A DNA stretch of 8,569 bases, taken from contig WOZC01000067.1 of NCBI GenBank assembly GCA_011620465.1, forward strand, positions 1-8,569, read 5' to 3'. This DNA comes from Anaerolineaceae bacterium (lineage in GTDB: Bacteria; Chloroflexota; Anaerolineae; Anaerolineales; Anaerolineaceae). Under the pieces are notes generated by a model. It worked only from the letters and a program-made list of their open reading frames with translations, was not told the origin of the DNA and did not search any database. Numbering within the stretch: position 1 is the stretch's first letter; each line of letters begins with the position of its first letter. The position numbers and the translations under genes are program-made. This document shows, piece by piece, positions 1-5,448 of the stretch.

Positions 1-2
1 GT

Positions 3-8
3 TATGAT
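3..8 (+). promoter_or_regulatory. possible -10 box for gpmA
   Basis: TATGAT matches five of six bases of the bacterial -10 consensus and would start a transcript near base 15, just ahead of the gpmA ribosome-binding site. Any -35 element would lie outside the window, so this is a weak call from one hexamer. Confidence 0.25.
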
Positions 9-37
9 TATTCAAATTTGTAAATTGGGAGTATAAA

Positions 38-787
38 ATGATGAAATTAGTTCTGATTAGACATGGTGAAAGTGAATGGAATAAACTCAACCTCTTTACT
101 GGTTGGACCGACGTGGAGCTGACCGAAAAAGGACGCGAAGAAGCTGCCAACGGCGGTCTTTTGCTTAAGCAGGAAGGCTTTGATTTCGATATTTGTTACA
201 CCTCCTACCTCAAACGTGCCATCCACACGCTGGATATCGTTCTTGACCAAATGGATCGATCCTGGCTGCCTGTGGTGAAATCGTGGAAGTTGAATGAACG
301 CCATTACGGTGCGCTGCAGGGCTTGAATAAGGCTGAAACCGCCGCCAAGTACGGCGAAGAACAGGTCCTGATCTGGCGACGATCGTACGCCACCCCTCCC
401 CCAGAGCTTGACGAAGACGACGAACGCAGCCCCCGCGTCCAGGCACAATATCGGGAGACAAAAGATAAATCCGTTCTGCCACTGACCGAAAGCCTGGCAA
501 TAACCGTGGAACGCACCATGCCCTACTTCGAAGAAGTGATCAAACCGGACATGCTGGCTGGCAAACGCGTATTGGTTGTTGCCCATGGTAATTCCCTGCG
601 GGCTATGGTCAAAAGCTTCGATCAGATGAGTGAAGAAGAGATCGTCGGCGTCAACATTCCTACTGGTGTACCGCTGGTGTACGAATTTGACGAAAATTTC
701 AATGTGCTCAAAAAATACTACCTGGGAGACCCGGAAGCGATCAAAGCCCAAATGCAGGCTGTCGCAAACCAGGGAAAGGCAAAGTAA
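38..787 (+). CDS. gpmA: 2,3-bisphosphoglycerate-dependent phosphoglycerate mutase
   Basis: Interconverts 3-phosphoglycerate and 2-phosphoglycerate in cytoplasmic glycolysis and gluconeogenesis through a phosphohistidine intermediate. The 249 residues match the usual length of the cofactor-dependent (dPGM) family. The phosphohistidine motif LIRHGESEWN lies at residues 6-15 with the nucleophile at H9. R60 (in LKRAIHT), E87 (in NERHYG) and H183 (in AHGNSLR) sit where the E. coli enzyme has R62, E89 and H184. The FTGW and LPLTESL segments are also typical. Two ATGs follow each other at 38 and 41. GGGAG at 27-31 lies 6 bases before the first and 9 before the second, so either could be used; the first gives the common M-x-KLVLIRHGE N-terminus. 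The gene is followed at once by its own terminator, so it looks monocistronic from here on. The family assignment is secure. Confidence 0.97.
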   Translation: MMKLVLIRHGESEWNKLNLFTGWTDVELTEKGREEAANGGLLLKQEGFDFDICYTSYLKRAIHTLDIVLDQMDRSWLPVVKSWKLNERHYGALQGLNKAETAAKYGEEQVLIWRRSYATPPPELDEDDERSPRVQAQYRETKDKSVLPLTESLAITVERTMPYFEEVIKPDMLAGKRVLVVAHGNSLRAMVKSFDQMSEEEIVGVNIPTGVPLVYEFDENFNVLKKYYLGDPEAIKAQMQAVANQGKAK

Positions 788-800
788 GAATTTCTATGTG

Positions 801-832
801 AAAAAGGGAGCTGTATCAGCTCCCTTTTTTTT
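801..832 (+). terminator. Rho-independent terminator of gpmA
   Basis: A perfect inverted repeat, GGGAGCTG (806-813) / CAGCTCCC (817-824) with loop TAT, is extended by A-tract/T-tract pairing and followed by eight T residues. It begins 13 bases after the gpmA stop codon. The A-tract on the 5' side would let it work in both directions. Confidence 0.93.
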
Positions 833-908
833 GTATTTATACCTGGTAGTCGTAAAGTCCCTCAGTATTAATGAGCTTAACCATCCCTCGATTATGTTAT
901 TCACAAAT

Positions 909-937
909 TTGGATGTCTGAGGCTAATATGAGATAAT
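909..937 (+). promoter_or_regulatory. extended -10 promoter for the small acetyltransferase gene
   Basis: TTGGAT (909-914) and GATAAT (932-937) are separated by exactly 17 bases, and TG at 929-930 gives an extended -10 (TGaGATAAT). The predicted start is near 944, leaving a leader of about 30 bases that holds the Shine-Dalgarno sequence. The -35 is poor (three of six); the -10 and the spacing carry the call. Confidence 0.5.
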
Positions 938-973
938 AACTTCTATAAAACATACAATTCATTCGAGGTAAAA

Positions 974-1273
974 ATGAGCGAACATATTATCAGTTACACC
1001 TACAATCCCACAGATAAAGAGATTTTAGCGAAAAACGAAGCAGGAGAGGTTGTTGGGGAAATTGAATATACTGGAAATGACCAGTCATGGACGATCACCC
1101 ATACGGGTGTGCGCCCCGAATATCGCGGTGGTGATATCGCCCGAACCTTGGTGCACCGTGCTGTTGAAGCTGCGCGAGAGGCAGGTGTCAGGTTGGAAGC
1201 AACCTGCCCATACGCGAGCAAAGTCCTGGAACACACATCTGAATATCATGACATCTATTCCCCGCGGGGTTAA
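974..1273 (+). CDS. small GNAT-family N-acetyltransferase (COG2388 type)
   Basis: A 99-residue, single-domain GNAT protein of the compact COG2388 type (the group that includes human NATD1), predicted to use acetyl-CoA in the cytoplasm; the substrate is unknown. Residues 1-40 form the N-terminal strands (EAGEVVGEIEY). The acetyl-CoA pyrophosphate-binding turn is V46 to A56 (VRPEYRGGDIA), a variant of the usual RGxGIG. An amphipathic helix follows (LVHRAVEAAREAG), then the family's late CPY motif at 78-80 and a C-terminal EYHDIYSP tail in place of the usual HPEY ending. GAGG (965-968) lies 5 bases before the ATG and supports this start. It is isolated between a terminator and the promoter of the next gene, so it is probably monocistronic. 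The family is well supported, the role is not known. Confidence 0.88.
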   Translation: MSEHIISYTYNPTDKEILAKNEAGEVVGEIEYTGNDQSWTITHTGVRPEYRGGDIARTLVHRAVEAAREAGVRLEATCPYASKVLEHTSEYHDIYSPRG

Positions 1274-1342
1274 CTAACATTTCATAGGGCACCTGGCAGG
1301 GTTATTTTCCATCATCCCGGGAGGTTGATGCGAGTTGTGTAC

Positions 1343-1371
1343 GGTTGGGTTCACCCCCAACCTTCCTCCTT
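1343..1371 (+). terminator. possible weak terminator after the acetyltransferase gene
   Basis: GGTTGGG (1343-1349) pairs with CCCAACC (1356-1362) around a 6-base loop, followed by a pyrimidine-rich but T-poor run. It lies 70 bases after the stop codon. The stem is good and the T-tract is not, so termination is uncertain. The rest of the 232-base gap between the acetyltransferase and HAD genes shows only the promoter-like elements listed separately. Confidence 0.35.
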
Positions 1372-1415
1372 CATGCTTATAAATGAATATACAAAAACTA
1401 TACCTTTGCCCCATA

Positions 1416-1439
1416 ATGCCTTTTGGCATCGTTTATAAT
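1416..1439 (+). promoter_or_regulatory. candidate -10 with adjoining inverted repeat upstream of the HAD gene
   Basis: A perfect TATAAT lies at 1434-1439. Directly upstream is the inverted repeat ATGCC-TTTT-GGCAT (1416-1429), which covers the spacer region of the putative promoter and could be an operator. No good -35 is seen at 16-18 bases; the nearest resemblance, TTTGCC at 1405, is too far. Transcription would start near 1446, giving a leader of about 60 bases. Confidence 0.3.
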
Positions 1440-1505
1440 ACCCGTCAATCACAACCCTAAAGTCAAGGCTAGGTTTTGTAAGTAAAAATAACACACTGGT
1501 AAATA

Positions 1506-2330
1506 ATGCATAAAAACAAAATCATCTTTCTCGACCTGGACGGAACTTTAATCGACCACACGCTTATTCCTCCAGATTCAGCCATTGAGGCGATCAACCT
1601 GGCTAAAGCGAACGGTCACAAGCTCTACATCAACACTGGACGCAGTGTCTGCCAGGTCTATGATTCCATCTGGGAATTGGGCTTCAATGGATTCATAGGA
1701 GGAAATGGCATTTACATCGAGTCGGAAGGTAAAGAGCTTTTTCACCGTCCGATTCCGCAACTCCTGGTTGAAAAAGTGCACAATTACCTCGCGGACCACG
1801 AAATCGGTTTCTTTGAAGAGGGTCAGGAAAGCCTCTATGCCCACCCGTATTATTTGCCCGAGTTAGCCAGTCTCTTAAATATCACCACGCAAGAAGCTGA
1901 AGCGAAAACAAACCGCCTTTTTCCCGCCACCTCCTACAATCATCTCAGTTGGCACGAAAACGTCAACAAGATCAGCATTGTTTTGACCGAAAAAGTTAAC
2001 CTGGAAGTCATCCGCGAATTCCTCCGCCCGGAACTGGTTATCGGACTTTGGAGTCTCTTTGGGAATGAACGCGAGTTTGGCGATATTTACCAGGGTGGCA
2101 CGAGCAAAGGGACCGCGGTTGAATTCATTATGAAAAACCTGGATCTGCCGATGAGCGATGCGTATTGTTTCGGTGATTCCATAAACGACATCGAAATGAT
2201 CCAGATAGCAGGCACTGGTGTTGCTATGGGCAACTCCATACCACAAGTTAAAGCAGTCGCTGACTTTGTGGCTGAGCCCGTCTGTGAAGACGGACTTTGG
2301 AAAGCTTTCCGCCAATTGGGTTTAATTTAA
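1506..2330 (+). CDS. Cof-type HAD-IIB family phosphatase
   Basis: A cytoplasmic haloacid-dehalogenase-superfamily phosphatase of the Cof/YidA group, which typically dephosphorylates sugar phosphates, flavin precursors or related small phosphomonoesters; the substrate cannot be read from sequence. At 274 residues it has the usual length. Motif I is DLDGT with nucleophile D10 and acid/base D12; motif II is T44 in INTGRS; the motif III lysine is K201 in GGTSKG; motif IV is GDSIND with D224 and D228. All catalytic positions are present. The stretch from about 85 to 185 between motifs II and III is the type C2B cap. No clear Shine-Dalgarno precedes the ATG (only TGGTAAATA), but the N-terminus begins six residues before motif I as expected. 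It stands alone: its own upstream region, then an 86-base gap before the next gene. Confidence 0.93.
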   Translation: MHKNKIIFLDLDGTLIDHTLIPPDSAIEAINLAKANGHKLYINTGRSVCQVYDSIWELGFNGFIGGNGIYIESEGKELFHRPIPQLLVEKVHNYLADHEIGFFEEGQESLYAHPYYLPELASLLNITTQEAEAKTNRLFPATSYNHLSWHENVNKISIVLTEKVNLEVIREFLRPELVIGLWSLFGNEREFGDIYQGGTSKGTAVEFIMKNLDLPMSDAYCFGDSINDIEMIQIAGTGVAMGNSIPQVKAVADFVAEPVCEDGLWKAFRQLGLI

Positions 2331-2385
2331 TCTCTTTGGCAGTCTGTAATAAAATAAAACTGTTGCTCGTGTTGAAACAACCTTG

Positions 2386-2408
2386 ACAGGTTCGAACGAT
2401 TTACCTGT
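2386..2408 (+). promoter_or_regulatory. inverted repeat ahead of the vWA/FHA gene
   Basis: ACAGGT (2386-2391) and ACCTGT (2403-2408) form a perfect 6-bp inverted repeat with an 11-base spacer, ending 8 bases before the ATG at 2417. A TTGACA hexamer (2383-2388) overlaps the left arm but has no matching -10 at normal spacing. It could be an operator or a hairpin near the translation start; nothing decides between these. Confidence 0.3.
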
Positions 2409-2416
2409 GGAATACC

Positions 2417-4255
2417 ATGAAAACAATAAAGACGAGAAGTAAGCCAATCCAAGGGGAATTCTGGGGACATCTCTTGGTGACCTTAATTTTGGTCACGTGT
2501 TTATTGCCTATCCACCCCATCCTGGCGCAAAACGAACAATCAGCGATCCAGATCACATCAGTCGACAACAGCAATTTTCCTGAGATCATTTTGAACTATA
2601 AAGGTCTCAACCTGTCGGAAGCTCTCCCAAGCGACCCAGCAGATGTCGAAATCATTGAAGATGGTCAAACAATCACACCCACCTCGATTGAGGAACATTA
2701 CCAGGGCATACATTTTGCCGTGGCTCTCAACCCTGATTCTTCCCTGACTATCCGTGGAGGAGACAGCCAACCCTATAACCTCGCCATGCTTGAAGCCCTC
2801 AAAACAATTGGTCCGGAACCCGAAAATGCCCACAACAACCGCTATAGTTTCTTCAGCAACCCCGAGGTCAGCCTGGTAGAAACGGATGATTATGCTGCCT
2901 GGGCAGCGCTTTTCGATGACTTCGAAACCATTCCTTCAGACGTCAGCGCTTCTCTCAGCAGCCTTGAACTTGCCGTATCAGCTCTGGAGCACAGCAGCCT
3001 TACGCTTGATACCGTGCTTGTTTATGTCACTCCTTACCTGGACTTTCGGTTGCTGTCAGATTTTTATAATTTGGTGGGACGAGCAGGACAGCTTGGCGTG
3101 GAGACGCAAGTCTGGATCGTCATGTCGCCACGAGTGGTCGGTTCTTCTTATGAGACTGAGATGCAGACTGAGCTGCAAAACCGAGGCGGCACGCTCACCC
3201 ACTTGACCGGCACCGAAATCGTGCCCGACCCGCGCGGCTACATGGATGGCAAAGGTCGCACTTTTACAGCTCATTACCAGTCCAAAATCCGCACCAGTGG
3301 GGATTACGAGCTTCAGGTGAGAGCCAATCTTGAACAAACACCTACTCTCCAATCTGCTCCGTCGACGCTCTCACTCGATATTCAACCAACCAGGTTGAGT
3401 TTTATCAATCCTATTGATACCCTCGAAATTCTTTACAACAACGACGGTAGTTTTCAACCTTCCCAGTTACCACTGGAAGTTCTGATCGAATTTCCAGACG
3501 GTTATCCTCGATCGATCCTCAATTCGACGCTATTTGTGAATGGTGAACAAGTTGCCAGCAATGCCCAACCGCCTTATGGCAGTTTCGTGCTTGACCTGGC
3601 AAGCTACGTGGATGAGGAGGAGCTGAAGCTGGAAGTTCGCCTGCAGGACGATTTTGGGCTCCAGGGTCGAACGCCCATCCAAACGATCAGCCTTGATGTC
3701 CTCAAACCAGAAAATAATACCAATGGAGCCTGGTACACCCAGCCATGGCTCTGGCTTGGCATGCTTGCCATGGCAGGGGCAGTAGCCTTCCTGGTGTTCC
3801 GAAAACCGTTTCCAAAGAGAAAGCCGGCTATTGAGGGCGATGAAAAAGAGCAAACAGCTGAAAAAGTTGTTGAAAAAGCACCACTTTCTTCGCCGATACC
3901 GCAAAAAATCTTTGGAAATCTCACCAGGTTGGATCCAGACCAAACTCCTTCTGCTGAAAAACCAAACTTGCTCACAAAAGAGATCACCCTAATCGGTCGC
4001 GACCCGACATTGGCAAACCTGGTTTTAGATTTCCCTTCCCTCGAACCATTGCATGCTGAGATCCATTTCTTTCCTGACGGTCGCATCCGCCTGACTGATT
4101 TTAACTCCACCTCGGGAACGTATGTCAACTTTAAACCAGTCGGCACCCATGGAACCTCGCTCCAGCATGCCGACCTGATACATTTCGGCAGCTTGATGTT
4201 CCGATTCAACAGCGCCACCCGTACCCAAAACGGCACCCACAATTCGGACCAATAA
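2417..4255 (+). CDS. membrane-anchored protein: degenerate vWA-like ectodomain, TM helix and cytoplasmic FHA domain
   Basis: A 612-residue protein of unknown role. Residues 1-37 are a signal peptide (basic start, hydrophobic core 19-30, likely cleavage after ILA). Residues about 40-100 are a beta-rich N-terminal part. About 100-285 resembles a von Willebrand A fold (FAVALNP strand, helix with LELAVSALE, strand VLVYVTP), but the metal-binding DxSxS is missing. About 290-430 looks like Ig-type beta domains. W444-F461 is a transmembrane helix followed by basic RKPFPKRK, so the N-terminal part should be outside and the rest inside. A charged linker leads to an FHA domain at about 523-600 with G527-R528, H546 and STSGTYVN (564-571). 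FHA domains bind phosphothreonine peptides, so this may link an exported domain to Ser/Thr kinase signalling. The usual phosphate-contacting serine three residues before the FHA histidine is E543. The only Shine-Dalgarno is a weak GTGGA. Confidence 0.85.
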   Translation: MKTIKTRSKPIQGEFWGHLLVTLILVTCLLPIHPILAQNEQSAIQITSVDNSNFPEIILNYKGLNLSEALPSDPADVEIIEDGQTITPTSIEEHYQGIHFAVALNPDSSLTIRGGDSQPYNLAMLEALKTIGPEPENAHNNRYSFFSNPEVSLVETDDYAAWAALFDDFETIPSDVSASLSSLELAVSALEHSSLTLDTVLVYVTPYLDFRLLSDFYNLVGRAGQLGVETQVWIVMSPRVVGSSYETEMQTELQNRGGTLTHLTGTEIVPDPRGYMDGKGRTFTAHYQSKIRTSGDYELQVRANLEQTPTLQSAPSTLSLDIQPTRLSFINPIDTLEILYNNDGSFQPSQLPLEVLIEFPDGYPRSILNSTLFVNGEQVASNAQPPYGSFVLDLASYVDEEELKLEVRLQDDFGLQGRTPIQTISLDVLKPENNTNGAWYTQPWLWLGMLAMAGAVAFLVFRKPFPKRKPAIEGDEKEQTAEKVVEKAPLSSPIPQKIFGNLTRLDPDQTPSAEKPNLLTKEITLIGRDPTLANLVLDFPSLEPLHAEIHFFPDGRIRLTDFNSTSGTYVNFKPVGTHGTSLQHADLIHFGSLMFRFNSATRTQNGTHNSDQ

Positions 4256-4375
4256 CCATCTTTCTGTTTATCATCTATTCGTATACTCTTCGTAGACAAG
4301 GCACCGTCCTCGAACCCGGCACTGCAGTTATTTTTAGTCTTTTCCTTGGAAAATTACGACAGCTGGTGTTGGAAA

Positions 4376-4410
4376 GCGCTGGGGTTTGGGATCTGCCCCA
4401 AAATCAGCGC
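4376..4410 (+). other. long imperfect hairpin between the FHA gene and the tRNAs
   Basis: The outer stem GCGCTG (4376-4381) / CAGCGC (4405-4410) encloses a second stem TTTGGG (4385-4390) / CCCAAA (4397-4402), separated by a small asymmetric internal loop. No T-tract follows, so it is not a standard terminator, although it could still act as a 3' end for the upstream gene. The rest of the gap from 4256 to 4442 shows no gene. Confidence 0.4.
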
Positions 4411-4442
4411 AATATTACCTCTGTGTGAAACCAAGAAATTGC

Positions 4443-4471
4443 TTGAACCGATCCCTCTTTCATGTTAGAAT
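4443..4471 (+). promoter_or_regulatory. promoter of the tRNA-Ser pair
   Basis: TTGAAC (4443-4448) and TAGAAT (4466-4471) are separated by 17 bases, with TG at 4463-4464 forming an extended -10 (TGtTAGAAT). Transcription would begin near 4478, about 5 bases before the first mature tRNA. Sequence match, spacing and position all agree. Confidence 0.75.
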
Positions 4472-4482
4472 ATCTCCTCTAC

Positions 4483-4567
4483 GGAGGGATGGCCGAGCGG
4501 CCTAAGGCGCCTGTCTTGAAAACAGGTATAGGGAAACCTATCGTGGGTTCGAATCCCACTTCCTCCG
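4483..4567 (+). tRNA. trnS-UGA: tRNA-Ser (anticodon UGA)
   Basis: Reads UCN serine codons. The acceptor stem GGAGGGA (4483-4489) pairs with TTCCTCC (4560-4566) with one G-T wobble, and the discriminator is G4567. The anticodon arm is CCTGT-CTTGAAA-ACAGG with TGA at loop positions 34-36. The long variable arm ATAGG-GAAA-CCTAT is the class II hallmark of serine tRNAs. The T arm is GTGGG-TTCGAAT-CCCAC. The 3' CCA is not encoded. It is the first of two serine tRNAs that share a promoter and terminator. Confidence 0.97.
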
Positions 4568-4591
4568 CTTGGCTTGACAGCCGAATAATCT

Positions 4592-4678
4592 GGGGAGGTG
4601 CCAGAGTGGACGATTGGGACCGCCTGCTAAGTGGTTGTCGGGTAAAACCGACCCAGGGTTCGAATCCCTGCCTCTCCG
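4592..4678 (+). tRNA. trnS-GCU: tRNA-Ser (anticodon GCU)
   Basis: Reads AGC and AGU serine codons. The acceptor stem GGGGAGG (4592-4598) pairs with CCTCTCC (4671-4677) with one wobble, and the discriminator is G4678. The anticodon arm is ACCGC-CTGCTAA-GTGGT with GCT at positions 34-36. The long variable arm GTCGG-GTAAAA-CCGAC and T arm CAGGG-TTCGAAT-CCCTG complete a class II tRNA. CCA is not encoded. A 24-base spacer separates it from the UGA isoacceptor. Confidence 0.97.
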
Positions 4679-4683
4679 CCTGA

Positions 4684-4713
4684 ACAAGACCGCCATTGCG
4701 GTCTTGTTTTTTT
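4684..4713 (+). terminator. Rho-independent terminator of the tRNA operon
   Basis: The perfect 10-bp stem ACAAGACCGC (4684-4693) / GCGGTCTTGT (4698-4707) with loop CATT runs into seven T residues. It starts 6 bases after the second tRNA. Confidence 0.95.
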
Positions 4714-4737
4714 ATATCCACAAACTCGAAATTTTCC

Positions 4738-4764
4738 TTTACATTTTTCTCAACCTGGTATTAA
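4738..4764 (+). promoter_or_regulatory. candidate promoter for the fadR-like locus
   Basis: TTTACA (4738-4743, five of six) lies 15 bases before TATTAA (4759-4764), which carries an extended -10 TG (TGgTATTAA). The spacing is short, but the extended -10 may compensate. The start would fall near 4771, just ahead of the operator-like site at 4773. This is the only plausible promoter seen for the decayed regulator and the kinase downstream. Confidence 0.35.
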
Positions 4765-4772
4765 CTTTCTTT

Positions 4773-4789
4773 AACTGGTAAGACCTCTC
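4773..4789 (+). promoter_or_regulatory. FadR-like operator
   Basis: AACTGGTAAGACCTCTC resembles the E. coli FadR site ANCTGGTCNGACCAGNT. The left half (A-x-CTGGT) and the inner right half (GACC) fit, and the outer right half does not. A second CTGGTA lies 20 bases upstream (4755-4760), about two helical turns away. The neighbouring gene encodes a FadR-type DNA-binding domain whose recognition helix (TRTTLRE) matches E. coli FadR, so autoregulation is a reasonable inference. Confidence 0.4.
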
Positions 4790-4812
4790 ACCACTCACCA
4801 GAAGAGATTAAA

Positions 4813-5284
4813 TTGTCTACACAACCTGAGTGGGTCATTCCCCAAAAACCTACTGACCTGGCTGAAAAGCAACTTCTTGCTGCCATCCTAGACGGCAGCT
4901 TCCCCATAGGCTGCCTATACCACCTGAAAAGGAGCTCGCTCAATCAATTGGAATCACCAGAACCACGCTGCGCGAAGCCTTGCAGCGCCTTGCCCGAGAT
5001 GGCTGGATCCATATCCACCAGGGTAAATCCACCATCGTACAAGACTATTGGAAAGAAGGCAATCTGAATATGCTCAATACTCCTTCCAAGCAGCCAGAAA
5101 CACTGACCCTCTCCTTCATCACCAGTCTGCTCAAAGTTCGCGCCGCGCTTGCGCCGGTCTATACCCGGCTCGCTTTTTGCCGCAACCGTGAGCAATTGAT
5201 TGGTTACCTTGAAGAGTTTATTCAACTTCCAGATGACACCGACGCCTACGCGCAAGCTCACCAGGAGCTGCATCACCAGTTGCC
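4813..5284 (+). pseudogene. FadR-type GntR regulator, frameshifted and 3'-truncated
   Basis: A GntR/FadR-family transcription factor no longer intact. A TTG start at 4813 (GAAGAGA just upstream) gives a winged-helix N-terminus, TDLAEKQLLAAILDGSFPIGC. The frame is then lost: from 4920 the next frame continues as PPEKELAQSIG, then ITRTTLREALQRLARDGW and the wing (HIHQGKSTIV). Compared with the usual spacing, one base is missing between the TGC codon (4912-4914) and 4920. The likeness to E. coli FadR is close through the recognition helix and the linker (WKEGNLNML), and the first helices of the acyl-CoA-binding domain can be followed to about DAYAQAHQELHHQL. That is roughly residue 145 of 239 in FadR; the rest is gone and oxidase-like sequence follows. 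FadR-family proteins respond to acyl-CoA or small acids. The family is clear, and loss of function is strongly indicated unless the frame break is a sequencing error. Confidence 0.82.
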
Positions 5285-5448
5285 GGACCAGATCGGCAGC
5301 CAGCAGATGAACGTCATCAGGGTATTGAAAAAACATTTTGCCAAAACATTTTGATCCTTACAACATCATGAATCCTGGTGGTACACTAAGATAAGATATG
5401 AGCCCGGCACAAAAAGGAAAACGCTGGGGCAAGGACTATGAGGTTTAG
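5280..5448 (+). pseudogene. C-terminal remnant of an FAD-linked oxidase (GlcD/AGPS/YgcU-like)
   Basis: The last ~50 codons of what appears to be a deleted gene. In the frame of the preceding regulator fragment it reads LPDQIGSQQMNVIRVLKKHF. An 11-bp direct repeat then shifts the frame by one, after which DPYNIMNPGGTLR continues in the frame of 5353. Joined, KKHFDPYNIMNPGGTL is the typical C-terminal signature (xxFDPxxIMNPG) of FAD-linked oxidases of the VAO/GlcD group. A TAA at 5392-5394 interrupts the frame. Beyond it the same frame is open (DMSPAQKGKRWGKDYEV) to a TAG at 5446-5448 that touches the kinase ATG, as in a translationally coupled operon. It lies in the + strand between the regulator fragment and the kinase. 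The FAD-binding part is wholly absent, so no activity is possible. The identification rests on the short C-terminal motif and the operon context. Confidence 0.68.
5330..5353 (+). repeat. 11-bp direct repeat, 13-bp period
   Basis: AAAACATTTTG occurs at 5330-5340 and again at 5343-5353, separated by CC. Removing one 13-base unit joins the upstream frame (KKHF) exactly to the downstream frame (DPYNIMNPGG), so the repeat is an insertion within the old oxidase coding sequence. It could be a tandem duplication with two changed bases or the footprint of an excised element with an 11-bp target duplication. Confidence 0.75.

Noticed and set aside
47..751. 234-codon minus-strand open frame opposite gpmA
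   Set aside because: It is antisense to a well-conserved enzyme, shows no recognisable domain, and arises from the codon pattern of the sense gene.
3604..4299. 231-codon minus-strand open frame opposite the FHA region
   Set aside because: It lies opposite a coding region with clear FHA motifs; its own product is low-complexity and unlike any family.
4483..4713. tRNA-Ser as an integration site for a mobile element
   Set aside because: No repeat of the tRNA 3' end and no integrase or phage gene is found downstream in the window.
4462..4721. Open frames on both strands across the tRNA genes (for example one containing MAERPKAPVLKTG)
   Set aside because: These are translations of the two serine tRNAs, a well-known spurious ORF type; both tRNAs fold fully.
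4909..4925. Programmed ribosomal frameshift in the FadR-like gene
   Set aside because: No slippery heptamer or downstream stimulatory structure is apparent, and the gene is truncated and followed by further lesions.
4980..5354. 124-codon frame as an independent gene
   Set aside because: Its ATG lies inside the recognition-helix region of the FadR-like domain, and its end is created by the 11-bp repeat; it is part of the pseudogene.
5398..5448. 16-codon leader peptide (MSPAQKGKRWGKDYEV) before the kinase
   Set aside because: The same frame continues the oxidase remnant through the TAA at 5392, and there is no clear Shine-Dalgarno for this ATG; the remnant explanation is simpler.
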